From positions 1 through 12,184 of the forward strand of contig JAIWNI010000300.1 in the NCBI GenBank assembly GCA_025331435.1: a stretch of DNA of 12,184 nucleotides. The letters are read 5' to 3'. The notes under the pieces are model-generated. The model made no database searches and was not told where the DNA came from. It saw nothing but the letters and a program-made list of their open reading frames with translations. The first letter of the stretch is position 1. Every line of letters begins with the position of its first letter. This document shows, one piece after another, positions 9,101-12,184 of the stretch. The DNA comes from Choanephora cucurbitarum. Lineage: Eukaryota; Mucoromycota; Mucoromycetes; Mucorales; Choanephoraceae. Position numbers and translations under genes: made by a program.

Positions 9101-9884
9101 TTGAGAATCGAAGAAAAGGAGTATCTGTCTCTTATCGAGCAGATACATCCATCCATAGAGAAGAATTGGTACACTGCTGCCATCAATGTACGTGGCGATG
9201 GCTTCTGTGGTTTCCGAGCTTTGGCCGTGCAGCTGTATGGTGATGAAGAGAAGTTCTGGGAGGTGAAGATGATGATGAGAGACTTTCTCTTAACTATGGA
9301 CGAAGGCAAAGACGAAAGCACAGGCTTTTACAAAAAGCACCTAAAGGGTTTCATAGACTATCAGGAGCTAAAGTCAATTGTTTGTTTTGGCCTGCAAGCC
9401 AAAATTGGATGCAAAAAAATTGACAAGTCACTCGCCAATGCAGGCCAAGACTATTGGTTTACCCTGCCAGGATGTGCACAGTTGGCCGCTGACACTTTCC
9501 AAAGGTTGGTGGCTACGTACGCGGAAAGAAAATACATGAACATCACCACCATGTACTTTTGTGCCCCTGACCATTAAGCAAGAAACAAAGAGAAAGAAAG
9601 AGATGCCTCTGCTTATGCAAAGAGTAAATGACAATCATTTCATTACTCTGAGCATGAAAAGAGCAATTAAACCAACTTGGCCATTGCCACAAGCGAGTAT
9701 GTATGAAAGTGCATGTGAGTCTCTTGGTATTTCTCCTAACTTCAAGCGCACCTTCTGGAATCATTATTTGTTCTTTCAAAGCAGGGAAAAAAAGCCAGGT
9801 AAGATTACATTGAATAATTACGAATCCCTCTTATTAATTTTCATGGCAGATAATGACCACAGCGAAATACTATTCGTAGATTAG
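6118..9884 (+). CDS. MULE transposase fused to a C-terminal OTU cysteine protease domain
   Basis: Proposed exons are 6118-6328, 6407-7002, 7065-7653, 7723-7891, 7958-8135, 8192-8507, 8571-8990, 9051-9798 and 9850-9884. The exon sum is 1086 codons plus a stop plus exactly one extra base. Residues 1-110 are acidic with SUMO-interaction-like motifs. A Cys...CPC...HNH pattern (6697-6891) resembles FAR1/WRKY-GCM1 DNA-binding fingers. The DDE core has VVVDATYK (Asp345), FVTDNDAA (Asp423), LCYIHIERH and TNRVEGTH (probable catalytic Glu550). A SWIM finger CSC...CRH (644-657) follows, then a Lys/Arg-rich nuclear-localisation-like stretch (about 8890-8970). The OTU motif DGFCGFRA holds the nucleophile Cys879, and the matching NDNHF histidine (9636-9638) lies in another frame. 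Without a shift, translation ends at TAA 9575-9577 (about 1001 residues). The protein should cut and join the element's ends in the nucleus; a deubiquitinase-like role is family inference. Confidence 0.88.
6329..6406 (+). other. Intron 1 of the MULE gene (about 78 nt)
   Basis: An in-frame TAA at 6334-6336 demands splicing. The donor is one of the overlapping GTs at 6329-6334. GGTAG ending at 6406 keeps frame with GT 6329; CTAG at 6412 with the same donor, or TCAG at 6419 with GT 6333, would also keep frame. Exact ends are uncertain. Confidence 0.6.
7003..7064 (+). other. Intron 2 of the MULE gene (62 nt)
   Basis: GGG|GTATGT donor, CTGACTAAT branch region at 7040-7048 and AAAAAG acceptor. It is phase 0 and changes frame from the zinc-finger exon to the DDE exon. 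Confidence 0.8.
7654..7722 (+). other. Intron 3 of the MULE gene (69 nt)
   Basis: CCG|GTAAGC donor and ATTACTTAG acceptor, phase 1. The unspliced frame stops at 7680-7682. Removal opens exon 4 (7723-7891), which encodes VDVRDNYEAEHRILLFAIA and following residues. Confidence 0.8.
7892..7957 (+). other. Intron 4 of the MULE gene (66 nt)
   Basis: GATTT|GTAAGT donor and TTTGAAG acceptor after a T-rich tract, phase 2. It joins ...HEYFDL to MMKVEVQWGSYY, just before the catalytic Glu region. Confidence 0.8.
8136..8191 (+). other. Intron 5 of the MULE gene (56 nt)
   Basis: AGG|GTAAGT donor, GCTAAC branch site at 8173-8178 and CTGAAG acceptor, phase 0. It joins ...DEWYKIR to EDYRKSQMERES across two frames. 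Confidence 0.85.
8508..8570 (+). other. Stopless in-frame intron 6 of the MULE gene (63 nt, 3n)
   Basis: GTACGA donor, GACTAAC branch site at 8553-8559 and TTCCTAG acceptor. It has no in-frame stop, so it is invisible as a break in the open frame. If retained it adds 21 residues (IQNCYYRLTFFL-type) that look unlike the surrounding protein. Splicing is inferred. Confidence 0.6.
8991..9050 (+). other. Stopless in-frame intron 7 of the MULE gene (60 nt, 3n)
   Basis: GAG|GTATGT donor, CACTAAC and TACTAAC branch-like sites near 9001-9024 and ATCATCAG acceptor. If retained it adds 20 residues (LLTNTLASTNSYL-type) inside a charged linker between the basic stretch and the OTU domain. The splice signals are strong. 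Confidence 0.7.
9799..9849 (+). other. Stopless in-frame intron 8 of the MULE gene (51 nt, 3n)
   Basis: CCAG|GTAAGA donor, TTAAT branch-like site near 9834 and TGGCAG acceptor. It is in frame and stopless. Removal joins ...EKKP to DNDHSEILFVD at the C-terminus. It lies after the frame change in the OTU region, so it only matters for the protein if that shift is bypassed. Confidence 0.5.
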
Positions 9885-10040
9885 ACAAAGCCTTTTCCTT
9901 TTACCTTCTTTATTGTTCTTTATCTTATTAACTCATAATTACTCATATAAATTACCAACTCACTTTCAATCAAATTCAAACAAACTACCTTGTCATCGGA
10001 TTTTCAATCCATGATAATTATGCAGCAATATCTGGTGGAG
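9885..10040 (+). other. 3' non-coding segment of the MULE
   Basis: An AT-rich segment between the last stop codon and the right terminal repeat. It should hold the 3' untranslated region and poly-A site. No further ORF or repeat was seen. Confidence 0.5.
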
Positions 10041-10155
10041 TGTTACACGCACATTTTATTACTAGCATAACCAAGGTTGAGGACGTCCTCATAAGCCACT
10101 ACCTATAACTTCTAAGCCACCGGAGTGCTCTGCTGGAGTGCGCCAAGTATTCACC
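10041..10155 (-). repeat. Right terminal inverted repeat of the MULE (115 bp)
   Basis: Reverse complement of 5924-6038 with two mismatches. It carries the same 14-bp palindrome (10078-10091) and the two GGAGTGC copies (10122-10128 and 10135-10141). Similarity stops sharply at both edges. Confidence 0.95.
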
Positions 10156-10384
10156 AAAAAAAATAAAAGTTGACCAAGCCAAGAACAAAAAAATCCAGCT
10201 GGGTTTCAAAGCAAAATTGATTCAAGCGGTGAATCTGTCAAGCGTTAGAAGACTCTCTAAAGGCTGCATCCATCATGAAATAGCCTACCATCCATCTAGA
10301 AATTGCTCTCCAGGGTCAACCAAAAGGCGCATCTGGATCCCCAACGTACCGTTCTATCCGGAAGAACCTAAAGCATCACCCTAG
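10154..10384 (+). pseudogene. Possible transposase relic (helix-turn-helix-like), doubtful
   Basis: A frame without an ATG stays open from the MULE edge to TAG at 10382-10384. It includes GFKAKLIQAVNLSSVRRLS followed by KGCIHHEIAYH. The pattern faintly recalls the N-terminal helix-turn-helix of Tc1/mariner-type transposases, and a neighbouring frame continues with a GRT-S-IT-like segment. This is weak visual similarity only. It could be random sequence. Confidence 0.15.
10156..10163. repeat. Right target-site duplication of the MULE (A8 tract)
   Basis: Eight adenines directly outside the right terminal repeat, then T. They match eight of the nine adenines outside the left repeat. This fits an 8-bp duplication, or a 9-bp one with one mismatch. 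Confidence 0.6.
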
Positions 10385-10762
10385 CTAGTAAAACGAAGGC
10401 TGGAATCCATGGTACGCTAAAGAAGTGCCCAAATATGGAATATATAAGGATCTACATTTTATTATAATAAAGAAGCCCTATTTGACATTATACACCCAAT
10501 AAGCATACCTAAATTTTAAATGACGCTTGATCTTAAGAAGCCCAATATGGCTATTAAACAGAAGAAACACGCCATCGTTCTAGAAAGGCTTCGAGAAACA
10601 TGTTCATTCATATACTACAGAATTCATCAACTCTACTCGTTGCCATTATCCCATTGTCCGTCTATATGGCCATTCTCATTGGATTACATAGCGTTATTTA
10701 AAAAGCTTAAAGCAGTAAAAAAACATGTATTGTGCACGGAAAACATGTCTGGTGCACATTTT

Positions 10763-10861
10763 GGATGTGCATCATACAAGATTTCGGCTATGTATGGGCC
10801 CTAAATACACATCCATTTTGGATGTGCGGTGTGCACATCCGGATGTGCATCAGACACATCC
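10763..10861. repeat. Cluster of GGATGTGC direct and inverted repeats with 18-bp palindrome
   Basis: GGATGTGC occurs at 10763-10770, 10820-10827 and 10841-10848. Its inverse GCACATCC is at 10833-10840, and partial CACATCC copies are at 10808-10814 and 10855-10861. TGCACATCCGGATGTGCA (10832-10849) is a perfect palindrome, and CACATCCA-TTT-TGGATGTG (10808-10826) forms an 8-bp stem with a 3-nt loop. It may be the folded end of a small non-autonomous element. The function is unknown. Confidence 0.7.
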
Positions 10862-11234
10862 CATTTGCCGTGGTGTTAGGGATTAGGCGGATGGATGACT
10901 TTGAATACTGTTGGAACATCATTAAGAGAATACACATTCAGCTTCACATATCAAGAAGGAACACCGTTGATGACAATAGTCGAAGAAGCAGTGGGTAAAA
11001 GTAGGTAGCTACTATATCCAAACGGATTGGATTGAGCAGGAATAAGAATGCTCTTGGGCTCAATTAAAATGGCATTTACGGTTATTGTCGTAGATAAGAA
11101 TGATGGTTTGCAACTACTGCGGAAAGAATAGGTATAGCTATAGAGATAGGAGTATGTAGAAAGCTATGCTTTCATTAAATTCTAGTATGAAAAGAAATAA
11201 AGTGTTGGTATATGTGCATCTCTTTTGATTCAAG

Positions 11235-11579
11235 ATAAAGCTTACCTTTTGCTGTGCATTGGATTTCAAAAAGAAGAAAAGAAAAATGGGGGAATGAGAA
11301 AAAATGGCCAGTATTTAGTATAATCTGAGCAGTGATGGGAAGAAAGACTGGTTATCCACCAATTAAAACATGATAAAAGATGACGGAATAGGCGAATGTC
11401 TTGGATTTACATAATATAGTACTATCATAGTGTGTATCTTTATTCAAGATGAGTGAGGTATAAAGGTGAAAGATCTCAGTATCAATACCGTCAAAAGATT
11501 GATAGAATATACATCATGCACTAAATTAAACGATGCATGAAAGAAATGCCAAGTTGTACAAATGGTTAACAGTTAAAAG
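11235..11579 (-). repeat. Right arm of a diverged inverted repeat (core)
   Basis: Inverted partner of 4343-4686, with the exact 47-nt core at 11299-11345, a 31-nt block with four transitions at 11381-11411 and a 14-nt block at 11566-11579. The CTTACCTTT...CTGTGCAT block (11241-11259) mirrors the donor-like GTAAGC of the left arm. Weaker similarity appears to extend to about 10940 and 11800. It may be two copies of one dispersed repeat in opposite orientation, separated by the MULE. Confidence 0.75.
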
Positions 11580-11944
11580 AGTATCAGTATCGAGAGATAT
11601 TTAGAAACCATTGATATTGAGGATGCTTCTAATGAACAAGCATTAGATTTAAACATGATACGGATAGCAACAGTTGTGGATATAAGTTGGGAAAAAGATC
11701 TGATAGGAAGAAGTAAATAAAATTGATAAATGAGATGTTCTATCCACCCTATTTCTACATATGAAGGAAAACTTTTGGTTGCTTTCTTGATTTTAGATTG
11801 ATATAAGAGCATAAAGATCTGGTGAATCTAGCGAAGGCATGAATATTATAATTAAACATATCACAAAGGATTTAATAAACATAATAGCAGTGTGCTAACA
11901 AGGATTTTCTAATTCAACATGACCTATCATCATAACCGTAACTG

Positions 11945-12148
11945 ATGATGGTTTATTCACAGTATCTTAAAGCCTTACTGGACCAAATGATACATTGGTT
12001 TGACTTTGAATACATCAATTGGACCCTTCTAGTAATACTCAAAAGAAAGAAGCATGAAGCAGATACTGTTAAGTTACAGGCTGCTTGCGATGAGAAAACT
12101 ATCGTTTTTAAGAATGAGCCCATCGACAAGTCATTTGGAATCTTCTAA
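11945..12148 (+). CDS. Weak hypothetical ORF near the right edge
   Basis: A 67-residue open frame with mixed, non-repetitive composition (...LKRKKHEADTVKLQAACDEK...). It has no recognised motif, and no neighbouring exon is visible. A CACAG acceptor-like site at 11958-11962 could make it a terminal exon of something upstream, but I see no matching donor. It is probably spurious. Confidence 0.15.
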   Translation: MMVYSQYLKALLDQMIHWFDFEYINWTLLVILKRKKHEADTVKLQAACDEKTIVFKNEPIDKSFGIF

Positions 12149-12184
12149 AACAACCTGTGATACTTTCGCTCTTTGTCTTTGAGC

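Larger units (their letters stand above)
5924..10155 (+). mobile_element. Complete Mutator-like element (MULE) with transposase-OTU gene
   Basis: A 4232-bp element bounded by 115-bp terminal inverted repeats that differ at only two positions and flanked by A-tracts fitting an 8-9 bp target duplication. It carries one plus-strand gene with a MULE transposase core, FAR1-like and SWIM zinc fingers and an OTU protease domain. Long terminal repeats, a 9-bp-class duplication and a MULE DDE core together place it in the Mutator superfamily. Near-identical ends and largely intact exons suggest a recent insertion. A one-base frame change in the OTU region may have cost this copy part of its protein. 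Flanking DNA on both sides is older repeat material. Confidence 0.9.
10157..12184. other. Gene-poor stretch right of the MULE
   Basis: About 2 kb without a convincing gene. It holds the A8 flank of the MULE, a doubtful open-frame relic, a GGATGTGC palindrome cluster, the right arm of the diverged inverted repeat and a weak ORF near the right edge. Open frames at 10520-10804, 10732-10998 and minus-strand 11573-11812 lack recognisable motifs and lie inside repeats. Confidence 0.65.

Noticed and set aside
8818..9321. Minus-strand open frame of 167 codons inside the MULE gene
   Set aside because: It is the shadow of the Lys/Glu-rich linker and OTU exon; its Ser/Phe/Leu-rich translation has no motif.
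9561..9884. Separate small gene starting at GTG 9561
   Set aside because: It continues the OTU domain (histidine motif) from the preceding frame, so it is better read as the C-terminal part of the same gene.
1..12184. CRISPR arrays, rRNA, tRNA, bacterial operons or phage genes
   Set aside because: No regularly spaced repeats, conserved RNA sequence or compact operon layout; spliceosomal introns point to a eukaryote.

Overview
The window looks like a transposon-rich, AT-rich stretch of a filamentous fungal genome. A Mucoromycota (Mucorales-like) host is my best guess. The reasons are short GT-AG introns (about 51-78 nt) with GTAAGT/GTATGT donors and CTAAC/CTAAT-type branch sites, low GC, and two fungal-style DNA-transposon genes. 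No bacterial operon, ribosome binding site, tRNA, rRNA or CRISPR array was seen. The host assignment is inference; the introns and protein motifs are read directly.

Region 1 (about 1-3213) holds a six-exon, Tnp2-like (CACTA/EnSpm-type) transposase gene with an N-terminal C2HC zinc finger. All five introns restore frame cleanly. Two exons, however, need a one-base frame change (between 861 and 898, and between 2470 and 2627), so this copy is probably a decayed pseudogene. Its terminal repeats are not recognisable here.

Region 2 (3214-5923) has no convincing gene. It contains one arm (core about 4343-4686) of a diverged inverted repeat. The partner arm lies at about 11235-11579, on the other side of region 3, and the pair shares an exact 47-nt core.

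Region 3 (5924-10155) is the highlight: a structurally complete 4232-bp Mutator-like element (MULE). It has 115-bp terminal inverted repeats that differ at two positions, and it is flanked by A8-A9 tracts that fit an 8-9 bp target-site duplication. It encodes one long nine-exon gene. In order the product has an acidic N-terminus with SUMO-interaction-like motifs, a FAR1/WRKY-GCM1-like zinc finger, a MULE DDE transposase core, a SWIM zinc finger, a basic nuclear-localisation-like segment and a C-terminal OTU-type cysteine protease (deubiquitinase-like) domain. A one-base frame change separates the OTU nucleophile region from the OTU histidine motif, so this copy may make a truncated OTU domain. 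Three introns are multiples of three and contain no stop codon, so they could be retained without breaking the frame.

Region 4 (10156-12184) is gene-poor. It holds a doubtful open-frame relic directly after the MULE, a cluster of GGATGTGC direct and inverted repeats with an 18-bp perfect palindrome (about 10763-10861), the second inverted-repeat arm, and one weak ORF near the right edge.

The window therefore reads as nested transposon debris, with one recent MULE insertion inside or between older repeats. The biologically most interesting part is the single-gene transposase that joins DNA cutting to a ubiquitin-directed protease domain.
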